Below, one piece after another: positions 17,900 to 25,804 of a stretch of DNA of 64,000 bases; position 1 is the stretch's first letter; each line of letters starts with the position of its first letter. The stretch covers positions 62,001-126,000 of the forward strand of contig JBNPWE010000009.1 in the NCBI GenBank assembly GCA_050433985.1. Direction: 5' to 3'. Below the pieces are notes generated by a model, which saw nothing but the letters and a program-made list of their open reading frames with translations, had not been told where the DNA came from and did no database searches. This DNA comes from JACIYW01 sp014359745 (GTDB lineage Bacteria > Pseudomonadota > Alphaproteobacteria > Rhodobacterales > Rhodobacteraceae). The position numbers and the translations under genes were made by a program.

Positions 17900-18657
17900 C
17901 CGCGCTTTTGTCGATACGCGGCCTGCGTAAGGCTTACGGCGCGCTGAAGGTGACCGATGGCATCGATCTTGACGTGACCGGGGGAGAGGTGCACGCCATC
18001 ATCGGCCCGAACGGCGCGGGCAAGACCACCTTTGTCGCGCAGCTTGCCGGGCAGATCCGGCAGGACAGCGGCACGATCCATTATGACGGGCGCAACGTGT
18101 CGCATACCGATATGGCCGGGCGGGTGCGGCTGGGCATGGCGCGGTCGTTTCAGATCACGTCGATCCTGCCGGGGTTTTCGGTGCTGGATAACGTGGCGAT
18201 GGCGGTGCAGGCGCGATCAGGCAGCAGTTTCCGGTTCTTCCGCGCGGCAGCAAAGGAACGCGCGTTGAACGATGCGGCGCTTGAGTATCTGGATCAGGTC
18301 GGCCTTGCCGGTCGCGCGGGCGAGGTGGCGGGCAACCTGTCGCATGGCGAACACCGGCAGATGGAAATCGCCATGGCGCTCGCCACCCGGCCAAAGGTGC
18401 TGTTGCTGGATGAACCCTTCGCCGGCACCGGCCAGCAAGAGGCCAAGATGCTGCTGCGCCTCTTGCAGGGTCTTCGCGGCAACCTGACCATGCTGTTGAT
18501 CGAACATGACATGAACGCGGTCTTTGCGCTGGCCGACCGCGTGTCGGTCATGGTTTACGGGCGGTTGATCGCCACCGCCACCCCAACCGAGGTGCGCGCC
18601 GACCCCGAGGTGCGCGCGGCCTATCTGGGCGATGAAGCACCGCAAGGGGCCACATGA
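17896..18657 (+). CDS. livG: Branched-chain amino acid-type ABC ATPase, LivG family
   Basis: 253 residues. Walker A is GPNGAGKTTFVAQLAG, the LivG-typical FQITSILPGFSVLDNV follows, then the signature NLSHGEHRQMEIAMALA, Walker B VLLLDEPFAGTG and the switch in LLIEHDMNAVF. The chosen ATG 17896 overlaps livM by 4 bp; the longer in-frame ORF would start deep within livM. Confidence 0.93.
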   Translation: MTALLSIRGLRKAYGALKVTDGIDLDVTGGEVHAIIGPNGAGKTTFVAQLAGQIRQDSGTIHYDGRNVSHTDMAGRVRLGMARSFQITSILPGFSVLDNVAMAVQARSGSSFRFFRAAAKERALNDAALEYLDQVGLAGRAGEVAGNLSHGEHRQMEIAMALATRPKVLLLDEPFAGTGQQEAKMLLRLLQGLRGNLTMLLIEHDMNAVFALADRVSVMVYGRLIATATPTEVRADPEVRAAYLGDEAPQGAT

Positions 18658-19352
18658 TGTTGCAGGTCGATGCCCTTGAAAACGCCTATGGGGTCAGCCG
18701 CATCCTGTTCGGCGTCTCGTTCACCGTGGCGCGGGGCGAGGTGGTGACGCTTCTGGGCCGCAACGGCATGGGCAAGACCACCACGGTCAATTCCATCTTT
18801 GGCCTGTTGCCCCCAAAGGGCGGGCGCATCATCGTGGACGGGCGCGACATGACCGGCGCCGCCCCGCACCGGATCGCGCAGGCCGGGCTTGGCCTTGTGC
18901 CCGAAGGGCGGCAGATATTTCCGACCCTGACGGTAGAGGAAAACCTGATCGCCACCGCCCGAGGCCCGCGCGCCCGGCGCTGGTCGCTGGATCGGGTGTA
19001 TGACATGTTTCCGCGCCTGCGCGACCGCAGGCGCAACATGGGCAACCAGCTTTCGGGGGGTGAACAGCAGATGCTGGCGATCGGCAGGGCGCTGATGACC
19101 AACCCGCGCCTGATCGTGCTGGATGAGGCGACAGAGGGCCTGGCGCCCCTGATCCGCGAAGAAATCTGGGGCTGTCTTGCGGCGCTCAAGGCCGATGGCG
19201 AATCAATTCTGGTGATCGACAAGAATGTCGATGCCCTTTCGCGCCTTGCCGACCGGCATGTGGTGATCGAAAAGGGCGCGGTGGTCTGGTCCGGCACCAC
19301 ATCGCAATTGCGGGCAACGCCCGGAATCAAGCAACGTTATTTGCAGGTATGA
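18654..19352 (+). CDS. livF: Branched-chain amino acid-type ABC ATPase, LivF family
   Basis: 232 residues. Walker A is GRNGMGKTTTVNSIFG; LivF-typical GLGLVPEGRQIFPTLTVEENL; signature LSGGEQQMLAIGRALM; Walker B LIVLDEATEGLAP. The family usually has VEQN at the switch; here it reads VIDKNVDALSRLADR. It ends the importer operon; a copy of the dispersed repeat lies 68 bases downstream. Confidence 0.93.
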   Translation: MMLQVDALENAYGVSRILFGVSFTVARGEVVTLLGRNGMGKTTTVNSIFGLLPPKGGRIIVDGRDMTGAAPHRIAQAGLGLVPEGRQIFPTLTVEENLIATARGPRARRWSLDRVYDMFPRLRDRRRNMGNQLSGGEQQMLAIGRALMTNPRLIVLDEATEGLAPLIREEIWGCLAALKADGESILVIDKNVDALSRLADRHVVIEKGAVVWSGTTSQLRATPGIKQRYLQV

Positions 19353-19420
19353 TCGGCCCGCGCCTTGCAAAAGGACAGACATGACCATAACCGCCGAAGT
19401 GGGACGCGAAAGAACGGTCA

Positions 19421-19559
19421 GCGCGTGTTGCCCCCATCCAGACCCGCGGCTTGAGCGCACAGAAAACTCTCTTTCGCTTCATCTTGGAAAAAACACTCAT
19501 TTCCCACGCCCGCCCTGCGCGCGCCGGTCAGGGGGGTGAACCCGACGGGCTGACATCCG
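19421..19559 (-). repeat. Dispersed intergenic repeat, copy 2 (minus orientation)
   Basis: Reads on the minus strand with the same order as copy 1. The core appears on the plus strand as CTCTTTCGCTTCATCTTGG followed by AAAAAACACTCA, then a GC-rich block and GGGTGAACCCGACGGGC. It lies between the converging livF and serB and abuts the serB stop. Confidence 0.8.
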
Positions 19560-20450
19560 CTATCGCGCGGCTTCGGTCGGCACAAATTCATCCCGCGCAT
19601 AGCCCTGAATGAACAGAAGCGCCGTCAGATCGCCGTGATTGATCCGGATGTCGCATTGTCCGGCAACCGACGGTTTGGCATGCAGCGCCACACCGGCCCC
19701 GGCGATGCCCAGCATCCCCAGATCGTTCGCGCCGTCGCCCACGGCCATCACGTCATGCGGCGTGATGCCAAGGCGCGCGGAAATCTCGTGCAGCGCCGCC
19801 ACCTTGGCCTCGCGGCCCAGAATCGGTTCGGCGACTTCGCCCGTCAACCGCCCGTCGCGGCGGATCAGCGTGTTCGAGCGGTGCTCGTCAAAGCCCAGAT
19901 GGGCCGCCACCGGCCCGGTAAAGGCGGTAAACCCACCCGACACCAGCGCGGCATAGCCCCCCGCCGCGCGCATCGTGGCAATCAGCGCGGCGCCGCCCGA
20001 CGTATAGGTGATGCGTTCGGCCAGAACCTTGCCGATCACCGCCTCGGGCAGACCGGCCAGCAGCGCCACCCGTTCACGCAGCGCCGCCTCGAATTCCAGT
20101 TCGCCATTCATCGCGCGCGCGGTGATGCCTGCAACATGCGCGCCAACCCCGGCCTCGGCAGCAAGTTCATCCACGCATTCCTGCCCGATCATGGTGGAAT
20201 CCATATCCGCCAGCAGCAGCCGCTTCTTGCGGCCGACCGCCGGTTGCACCACCATATCTACGCCCCGCCGCTGCAAATCCGCCCAGACCTGCCAGCGGTT
20301 ACCGGGCACCTCGGCAACGGAAAATTCCGCCGCCTCATCCGGGGCCAGCCACCGCGCAGCACCCCCGCCCCAGGCGTCGCGCAGCGCGGTGACGGTGGCC
20401 TGATCCAGGAGGGGGGTCTTGGGGTCGGTCAGCAGGGTTACAATATGCAT
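19560..20450 (-). CDS. serB: Phosphoserine phosphatase SerB
   Basis: 296 residues, HAD family. It performs the last step of serine synthesis, phosphoserine to serine. The DxDxT nucleophile motif is LLADMDSTMIGQECVDELA; motif II/III regions are ALVSGGFTAFTGPVA and the acidic MAVGDGANDLGMLGIAGAGV. About 75 N-terminal residues precede the HAD core, as in other proteobacterial SerB proteins. Monocistronic by layout, flanked by repeats on both sides. Confidence 0.95.
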   Translation of the reverse strand: MHIVTLLTDPKTPLLDQATVTALRDAWGGGAARWLAPDEAAEFSVAEVPGNRWQVWADLQRRGVDMVVQPAVGRKKRLLLADMDSTMIGQECVDELAAEAGVGAHVAGITARAMNGELEFEAALRERVALLAGLPEAVIGKVLAERITYTSGGAALIATMRAAGGYAALVSGGFTAFTGPVAAHLGFDEHRSNTLIRRDGRLTGEVAEPILGREAKVAALHEISARLGITPHDVMAVGDGANDLGMLGIAGAGVALHAKPSVAGQCDIRINHGDLTALLFIQGYARDEFVPTEAAR

Positions 20451-20553
20451 CTTGGTTTCCGATAGTGTCGCGGCAGGCGCAAGGGCGGCGCAGGTTTCGC
20501 CAATCCGTGGCCAAGTAGCGCAGTTTTGCGGCTTGTGCCAGCGATACAGCCGA

Positions 20554-20688
20554 TTTCAGTCAGTCGGAGTCACCCCCTTCACCGGCCCGCGCAAGGCGCG
20601 CGCGGACAAGTATTTGTTCCAAGATGAAGCGAAAGACCGTTTTCTTGTTCGGTCAAGCTGCGGAGATGATTGAGCGCGACACGCCCCG
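20554..20688 (+). repeat. Dispersed intergenic repeat, copy 3 (plus orientation)
   Basis: Starts TTTCAGTCAGTCGG, then a CCCTTCACCGGCCCGCGCAAGG-like block, TATTTGTT and the core CCAAGATGAAGCGAAAGA, ending TGATTGAGCGCGACACGCC. It occupies most of the 355-base spacer between serB and the 3' end of the N-ATPase operon; nothing else recognisable is in that spacer. Confidence 0.8.
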
Positions 20689-20805
20689 CACCGAGGGGCT
20701 GCGGCACTTGTAACCCAAACAGCATCAAAACCTGCAGGATTCACACAACCAGTTTCAAGCCGGGCTTTAAGATTGGCCCGACCATGGCCGGTGCTGATCC
20801 GGTCT

Positions 20806-21636
20806 TCACGTCCGGTTTGTCGACAGTTCGATGATTTCCGTCGTCATCTGTTCCTGTCGGGACTGGTTGAACAGGCGCGTCAGGTCACTGGATATCCGGC
20901 GAACATTCGTTTGTGCGCGCGCCATCGCGGCGGCCCGTGCCGCGCTTTCCGATGCAAACCCCAGCATCAGGGCTTCGCAGACCTCGGCAAAGACGTATTC
21001 CTCGGCCAGTGCCGCCAGCAGGTCCGGGCGGGAAAGGGTTGTCTGTGCCCGGCTGCCGGGGTGCGGGGCAAATCGGCCAAAGTCGAAGGGCACCAGAGTT
21101 CGGCGTATCAGCCTCTGGCCCTGCGGCTCTGCATCGGCAAAGAGAATGGCGATCCGGTCGTGCGAACCCTGCGCCACCAGGGAAAGGGCGGCATCGACGG
21201 TGCGGCTGGCCAGCGCCGGGATCTCGGCCATGTGCGGGGCCATGTCGGCCGACCAGACAATGGTGTCCGGGGGGGTCTTTTCGCTTAGCGTCTGCAAGGT
21301 CCGGTGTCCGACCACCATGAGATCGAGGTCCGTGGTCTGGCCCGACAGCGCGGCCTTGCTGATCTGGTCGCTGTAGTCGCCACTGAAGCCCTGCGCGGCG
21401 CCGGAGACGATCAGCAACGCCCGGCCGCCCACCCGTAGGCCAGGTGCGGGGGCCGGGCCCGTCGCCAGCGCCCGGGCAAGGGCGCCCGCCACCGTTGCCT
21501 CATGCGCGCGCACGGCGTCAAGATGATGGCGCGCCTCTTGCTGATGACCCGCGGCGATGGCGCGCAAGGCGCCGACGATCCCCTCGATCTGCGAGATGTT
21601 GTCAAGCCGGGCCTTGATCTCTTCGGGCCGGTTCAT
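20806..21636 (-). CDS. atpG: N-type ATPase gamma subunit
   Basis: 276 residues, near the usual size. Gamma is the rotor shaft linking the catalytic hexamer to the c-ring. The N-terminal helix (PEEIKARLDNISQIEGIVGALRAIA-like) and the C-terminal helix (LTRLFNQSRQEQMTTEIIELS) match the family pattern, although the sequence diverges from housekeeping AtpG as expected for N-ATPases. Last gene of the nine-gene operon, overlapping atpA by 4 bp. No delta or epsilon gene follows. Confidence 0.88.
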   Translation of the reverse strand: MNRPEEIKARLDNISQIEGIVGALRAIAAGHQQEARHHLDAVRAHEATVAGALARALATGPAPAPGLRVGGRALLIVSGAAQGFSGDYSDQISKAALSGQTTDLDLMVVGHRTLQTLSEKTPPDTIVWSADMAPHMAEIPALASRTVDAALSLVAQGSHDRIAILFADAEPQGQRLIRRTLVPFDFGRFAPHPGSRAQTTLSRPDLLAALAEEYVFAEVCEALMLGFASESAARAAAMARAQTNVRRISSDLTRLFNQSRQEQMTTEIIELSTNRT

Positions 21637-23153
21637 GGCGCGCTGTCCTTGTCGGCACGACCGGCCGCGGCACGAACGCAGTCCAGAAGCGCGGCGCGCA
21701 GATCTGGCGTCAGCGTGGACGGATCGTCGCGAAATGCCTTCAGCGTCGGATCCGCCGCGATGATCGCGCCGAGGTGGTCCTTCAGCGGCCCGATCGCCCC
21801 GATCGGCAGATCATCGAGCAGGCCATCCGCCGCCGCCGCCAGAATCGCCACCTGCGTCGCGGTTTCCAGCGGTTGAAACCGCCCCTGCGCCAGGATCGCG
21901 CCGATCCGTTCGCCGCGCGCCATCCGCGCCTTCATCGCCGCATCACCAAAGCCGCCAAAGCGGGCGAACATGCGTAATTCAAGGTATTGCGCGTAATCCA
22001 GCCGCATCCGCCCGGAGACCGATTTCAGGGCACCCGATTGCGCCTTGCCGCCAACCCGGCTGACCGACAGCCCGATATCGACCGCCGGCCGCTGGTTGGC
22101 GGCGAACAGCGCCTGCGACAGAACGATTTGCCCGTCGGCAATCGAGATCAGGTTGGTCGGGATATAGGCCGAAAGGTTCCCCGCCTCGATCTCGGCGATG
22201 GGCAGGGCGGTCAGGGAGCCGCCGCCAAGACCCGCCGAAAGCTTTGCCGCGCGTTCCAGCAGCCGCGCATGCAGGTAGAAGATGTCGCCCGGATAAGCCT
22301 CGCGGCCCGGTGGCTGGCGCGACAAAAGGGCAAGCTCACGGTGCACCGCCGCATGTTTGGTCAGATCGTCGTAAACGATCAGCGCATGGCCGCCCCGGTC
22401 GCGGAACCATTCGGCCATTGACGTGGCGGCAAACGGGGCAAGCCAGCGCAGCCCCGGTTCGGCCGTGGCAGAGCCCACGACAAAGATCGTGCGCGCGAAA
22501 GGCCCCTTGTCGCGCACCGCCTCGATCACCCGGCGCACGGCGGTGGCGCGCTGGCCGATCGCGACATAGATGCAGGTCACATCGCTGCCCCGCTGGTTCA
22601 GGATGGTATCGACCGCGATCGCGGTCTTGCCGGTGGCGCGTTCGCCGATGATCAGTTCGCGTTGACCGCGGCCGATGGCGAACAGCGCGTCGATGGCCAG
22701 GATGCCGGTGTTCAGCGGTTGTGCGACGAAATCGCGCTCGATGATGCCCGGCGCCGGGCGCTCGACCGGGGCGGTTTCGGTGGCGGCAATGGGCGGGCCG
22801 TCATCAAGCGGCCGACCGAGCGGATCGACCACCCGGCCCAGAAGCGCCTCGCCCACCGGCACGCGCAGCAGCGCGCTGCTGCGCTCGACCGCGCTGCCTG
22901 CCTCCACCCCCTCCATCGGATCGAGGAACACCGCCTGAATCACGTCTTCGTCCAGTGCCAGCACATAGCCCAGCTTGCCGCTTTCGAACCGCAGCACCTC
23001 GCCCATCCGGGCCGAGGCAAGGCCGGAAACCTGCGCGATCCCGTCCGACACCGCCAGAACCTCGCCGCGTTCCTGCGCCTCGGGGCCGAGCGGCACGGCG
23101 AGCATCCGCGCGCGCAACTCGTTCAATGCGGCGGTGTCGGTCCTAGCCTTCAT
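21633..23153 (-). CDS. atpA: N-type ATPase alpha subunit
   Basis: 506 residues. Non-catalytic nucleotide-binding subunit of the hexamer. The P-loop is GERATGKTAIAVDT; other family blocks are VSDGIAQVSGLASARMGE, VDPLGRPLDDGPP and RQPPGREAYPGDIFYLHARLLER-like sequence. In place of the usual N-terminal delta-binding extension there is only a short leader. The start overlaps the end of atpF by 11 bp. Confidence 0.95.
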   Translation of the reverse strand: MKARTDTAALNELRARMLAVPLGPEAQERGEVLAVSDGIAQVSGLASARMGEVLRFESGKLGYVLALDEDVIQAVFLDPMEGVEAGSAVERSSALLRVPVGEALLGRVVDPLGRPLDDGPPIAATETAPVERPAPGIIERDFVAQPLNTGILAIDALFAIGRGQRELIIGERATGKTAIAVDTILNQRGSDVTCIYVAIGQRATAVRRVIEAVRDKGPFARTIFVVGSATAEPGLRWLAPFAATSMAEWFRDRGGHALIVYDDLTKHAAVHRELALLSRQPPGREAYPGDIFYLHARLLERAAKLSAGLGGGSLTALPIAEIEAGNLSAYIPTNLISIADGQIVLSQALFAANQRPAVDIGLSVSRVGGKAQSGALKSVSGRMRLDYAQYLELRMFARFGGFGDAAMKARMARGERIGAILAQGRFQPLETATQVAILAAAADGLLDDLPIGAIGPLKDHLGAIIAADPTLKAFRDDPSTLTPDLRAALLDCVRAAAGRADKDSAP

Positions 23154-23871
23154 TGCGGGCCACCTGTGCGATGCGGGTCAGATCGTGGCGAAGCGAATTG
23201 CCGATGCTGCCGTGACGGCCGCGAAGTTCAAGCCCGGCAATCAGGCCCGGATCGACGCTGACCGGCGGCGTGGTCTTGAAATAGGGCGCAAGGGCTGCCT
23301 GCACCTCGGCCGCCTCGCTGTCACTGAGCGGCCTTGGCGCGATCAGTTGCGGGGTTTCGCTGTCGAAGAGGGCGCCCCGCCGGTCCTCTGGCAGGGTGGC
23401 GAGCACCTCGGCCAGCCGGGCGGCATAGCCGGCAACGCGGCGATCCTCGGGCAGGCTCTGCATCAGCCGCTCGGCAAGGTCCAGCGCCAGGGCGCTTGCG
23501 CGGGCCAGTTGTTCGGCCTCGGCGCGCCTCTGCTCTGCGTGTGCCTCCTTGCGGGCGGCGGCCTTGATCTTTTCCGCCTCGTCGCGCGCCGCCTCAAGGA
23601 TCGTCGCCGCCTGCGCCTCGGCCTCGGCGCGCGCCCGGGCCAGCGCATCATGACGGGCCGCCGCGGTTTTTTCGGCCTCGGCCCTTGCGTCTTCCCCGGC
23701 TTTGGCCGCCTCGGCCTTGGTCTTTTCGGCCTCGCTCAGCGTTCGCGCAATCTCGGCCTGCCGTTCGGCGATGATGCGGGCGACAGGTCGAAACAGGAAA
23801 TGCCGCAGGATCGCCAGCAGGATCAGGACATTGACGGCCTGGAACGCAAGCGTGATCCAGTCAAATCCCAT
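23143..23871 (-). CDS. atpF: N-type ATPase b subunit with delta-like C-terminal region
   Basis: 242 residues, much longer than a standard b subunit. One N-terminal membrane helix (ITLAFQAVNVLILLAILRHFLF) is followed by a long charged coiled coil rich in Ala, Glu and Lys to about residue 130. The C-terminus, VDPGLIAGLELRGRHGSIG followed by NSLRHDL, resembles the end of the delta (OSCP) subunit, so stalk and delta functions may be merged. Start ATG 23871 lies 5 bases after atpE; the much longer in-frame ORF reaching 24201 is an antisense-free artefact of the c-subunit region. Confidence 0.88.
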   Translation of the reverse strand: MGFDWITLAFQAVNVLILLAILRHFLFRPVARIIAERQAEIARTLSEAEKTKAEAAKAGEDARAEAEKTAAARHDALARARAEAEAQAATILEAARDEAEKIKAAARKEAHAEQRRAEAEQLARASALALDLAERLMQSLPEDRRVAGYAARLAEVLATLPEDRRGALFDSETPQLIAPRPLSDSEAAEVQAALAPYFKTTPPVSVDPGLIAGLELRGRHGSIGNSLRHDLTRIAQVARNEG

Positions 23872-23876
23872 GCCCG

Positions 23877-24122
23877 CTACCCGACATAGGGGTTGGCAAA
23901 GAGCAGCAGCAGCGCGACGACAAGGCAGTAGATCGCCATCGTTTCGATCATCGCCAGCCCGACGAAGAGCGTGCGCGAGATCGTGCCAGCGGCTTCGGGC
24001 TGACGGGCGATCGCCTCCATCGCCGAGGCAACGGCGCGCCCCTCTGCCAGCGCCGGACCGATCGCCCCGAATGAAACCGCGATGGCGGCCATGATGACGC
24101 TGAGCGCCTCGATGCTGATCAT
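23877..24122 (-). CDS. atpE: N-type ATPase c subunit (proteolipid)
   Basis: 81 residues, two membrane helices joined by the polar loop ARQPEA. Helix 2 carries the ion-binding glutamate in MIETMAIY. Helix 1 has a second carboxylate, Glu27 in ALAEGRAV, at the position of Gln32 in the sodium c-ring of Ilyobacter. The Ser and Tyr ligands of sodium rings are represented as Thr61 and Tyr65. Double-carboxylate c subunits are typical of N-ATPases; the Burkholderia pseudomallei c17 ring of this type was reported as proton-specific, so ion choice is open. Start overlaps atpB by 4 bp. Confidence 0.95.
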   Translation of the reverse strand: MISIEALSVIMAAIAVSFGAIGPALAEGRAVASAMEAIARQPEAAGTISRTLFVGLAMIETMAIYCLVVALLLLFANPYVG

Positions 24123-24814
24123 GATGTTTCCTTTCCGCTAGGGGGCGTCGGCCTGCCGTCGCTGACAGCCGAGGCAATGAAGACAAGAGCCAGTGTCGCA
24201 AAGATATAGGCCTGCACCGCCCCGGTCAGCAGGTCGAGCGCCATCAGCGGGATCGGCACCAGCAGGCCCGCCAGCGACAGCACGATGCCAACCACGAAAA
24301 CCCCGCTCATCACATTGCCGAACAGGCGCACCATCAGCGAGAAGGTTCGGGTGATCTGCTCGACCAGGTTCAGGGGCAGCATCACCCAGGACGGTTCGGC
24401 AAAGCCCTTCAGGTATCCGCCCAGCCCGCGCGAGGTGATCCCGAACCAGATCGTTGCCACGAACACGATCCCGGCCAGCGCGGCGTCGGTTTCCAGATGC
24501 GCGGTGGGCGGTTCGATCCCCGGCACCAGCGACGACCAGTTGGCGGTCAGGATGAAGACGAACAACGTGCCGACCAGCGTGCGAAAGCGCGCCGGGTCAT
24601 GCCCGACGGCGGCGCGGATCTGATCGTCGAGGGCACCGACGACAAGCTCCAGCACCGCCTGCCCGGTCCCGGCGCGCGCGCCCATCCGCCGGGTCAGAAG
24701 CCACGACGCGACCCCCAGAAACACCATGATGCCCCAGGTGATCACCACCGGTTGAGAGACCGCGACCGGCCCCACGGTGAAGGCGACGGACAGATCAAGC
24801 GGGCTCTCGGTCAT
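24119..24814 (-). CDS. atpB: N-type ATPase a subunit
   Basis: 231 residues, five to six membrane helices. It holds the ion half-channels against the c-ring. The essential stator arginine is in MVRLFGNVMSGVFVV. It overlaps atpR and atpE by 4 bp each. Confidence 0.93.
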   Translation of the reverse strand: MTESPLDLSVAFTVGPVAVSQPVVITWGIMVFLGVASWLLTRRMGARAGTGQAVLELVVGALDDQIRAAVGHDPARFRTLVGTLFVFILTANWSSLVPGIEPPTAHLETDAALAGIVFVATIWFGITSRGLGGYLKGFAEPSWVMLPLNLVEQITRTFSLMVRLFGNVMSGVFVVGIVLSLAGLLVPIPLMALDLLTGAVQAYIFATLALVFIASAVSDGRPTPPSGKETS

Positions 24815-25083
24815 GACCGCGCGCCTTTCAGCACCCGCGCCCGTGCGACCAGCACACCGATGGCGGCCGCAATCAGCGGGCCGGGTCCGGCCAGCGCGGC
24901 GAGGATCAGAAACCCGGCCAGCACCGCCAGCCGTGCCAGTTGCAACACGACGGCGATCATCCGACCGGCCAGCATCATGTCCGCCACCCGCGCCAGTGAA
25001 CGGAAATGCAGGGTGCCAACGCCATAGCCCGCCAGGGCGGCCACCGGCACCTGAATGACCAGGGGGATCGCGGCCAGGCTCAT
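24811..25083 (-). CDS. atpR: N-type ATPase subunit AtpR
   Basis: 90 residues from ATG 25083, about three hydrophobic segments (IPLVIQVPVAALAGYGVGTLH, MIAVVLQLARLAVLAGFLIL, LIAAAIGVLVARA). AtpR is found only in N-ATPase operons, between atpQ and atpB, and is thought to help assemble or stabilise the c-ring. The assignment relies on size, hydrophobicity and exact operon position. Start overlaps atpQ by 4 bp; a longer in-frame version is not needed. Confidence 0.82.
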   Translation of the reverse strand: MSLAAIPLVIQVPVAALAGYGVGTLHFRSLARVADMMLAGRMIAVVLQLARLAVLAGFLILAALAGPGPLIAAAIGVLVARARVLKGARS

Positions 25084-25364
25084 TGCTCGTGCATCCATCT
25101 TAGTGCCAGCCACAGACCAAGGGCGGCCCCGGCCACGGTCAAGGCCGCCGCCAGCGTGATGCCCGAACCCAGCATCCGGTCAAGCCAGCCGCCAAGCAGG
25201 ACGCCCAGCAGGATCGGCCCGACGATGATCCAGCCCAGAACGCCGATCTGGGCGAAGCGCCGCCCAAGCGATGGCTCGGGGTCTTGCGCGGATCTGGTTT
25301 CGCGGTCGCTGGCACGGCGGGCGGCCTCGGTGATCCGGTCGGGGGGCTGGGGGGCCTCGGTCAT
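25080..25364 (-). CDS. atpQ: N-type ATPase subunit AtpQ (AtpI-like)
   Basis: 94 residues. A charged N-terminal 30 residues is followed by SLGRRFAQIGVLGWIIVGPI and a second helix with the AtpI-like GGWLDRMLGSG turn. AtpQ/AtpI proteins act in assembly or ion/magnesium supply of rotary ATPases. Its place after atpC and before atpR is the N-ATPase hallmark. 4-bp overlaps on both sides. Confidence 0.85.
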   Translation of the reverse strand: MTEAPQPPDRITEAARRASDRETRSAQDPEPSLGRRFAQIGVLGWIIVGPILLGVLLGGWLDRMLGSGITLAAALTVAGAALGLWLALRWMHEQ

Positions 25365-25804
25365 CCGAATATCTCGCTTTCGTCCTGTTCCGGGGATGCG
25401 CCAGTGGTGGCCATGCGGCCCATGATCTGCCGGATAGCCCTTGTGTGCAGGCGCGCCGCCTGGGAGCGTTTGGATCGCGCCGCCTCGGCCTGGGCGTCCT
25501 TTTGCGCATTGATGCGTGTTTCCAGCCCGTGCAGGTCGTCACCGATGACCGCCTCGCGGCAGGCGATGCGGATCGCCCTGCCCCCTTCGACCAGCATCAC
25601 CCCGCCCAGCACCGCGCAGAATTGCCACGGCCCCGCCGCCCCGCGCCAGCGCACGACGCCTGACGAAAGCACGGTCATGAAATCGACATGGCCCGGCTGG
25701 ATGCCAAAGCCGCCGCTTGCGTCTTCGGCGCGCAGCGACGCTATATCCGCCGCTTCGACGACCACCTGCAAGGGGGTGGTGATCTTCAGGGCCATCGCGG
25801 TCAT
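25361..25804 (-). CDS. atpC: N-type ATPase epsilon subunit
   Basis: 147 residues. Beta-sandwich N-terminal domain with LKITTPLQVVVEAADIASLRAED-like strands and GGFGIQPGHVDFMTVLSSGVV, followed by a C-terminal helical hairpin rich in Ala, Glu and Arg. It couples rotor and catalytic head. Start ATG 25804 overlaps the atpD stop by 4 bp; a longer in-frame ORF to 25984 lies inside atpD. Confidence 0.88.
   Translation of the reverse strand: MTAMALKITTPLQVVVEAADIASLRAEDASGGFGIQPGHVDFMTVLSSGVVRWRGAAGPWQFCAVLGGVMLVEGGRAIRIACREAVIGDDLHGLETRINAQKDAQAEAARSKRSQAARLHTRAIRQIMGRMATTGASPEQDESEIFG

Noticed and set aside
23143..24201. Longer version of the b-subunit ORF
   Set aside because: The extra 110 codons run through the c-subunit gene out of frame; ATG 23871 gives the proper membrane helix.
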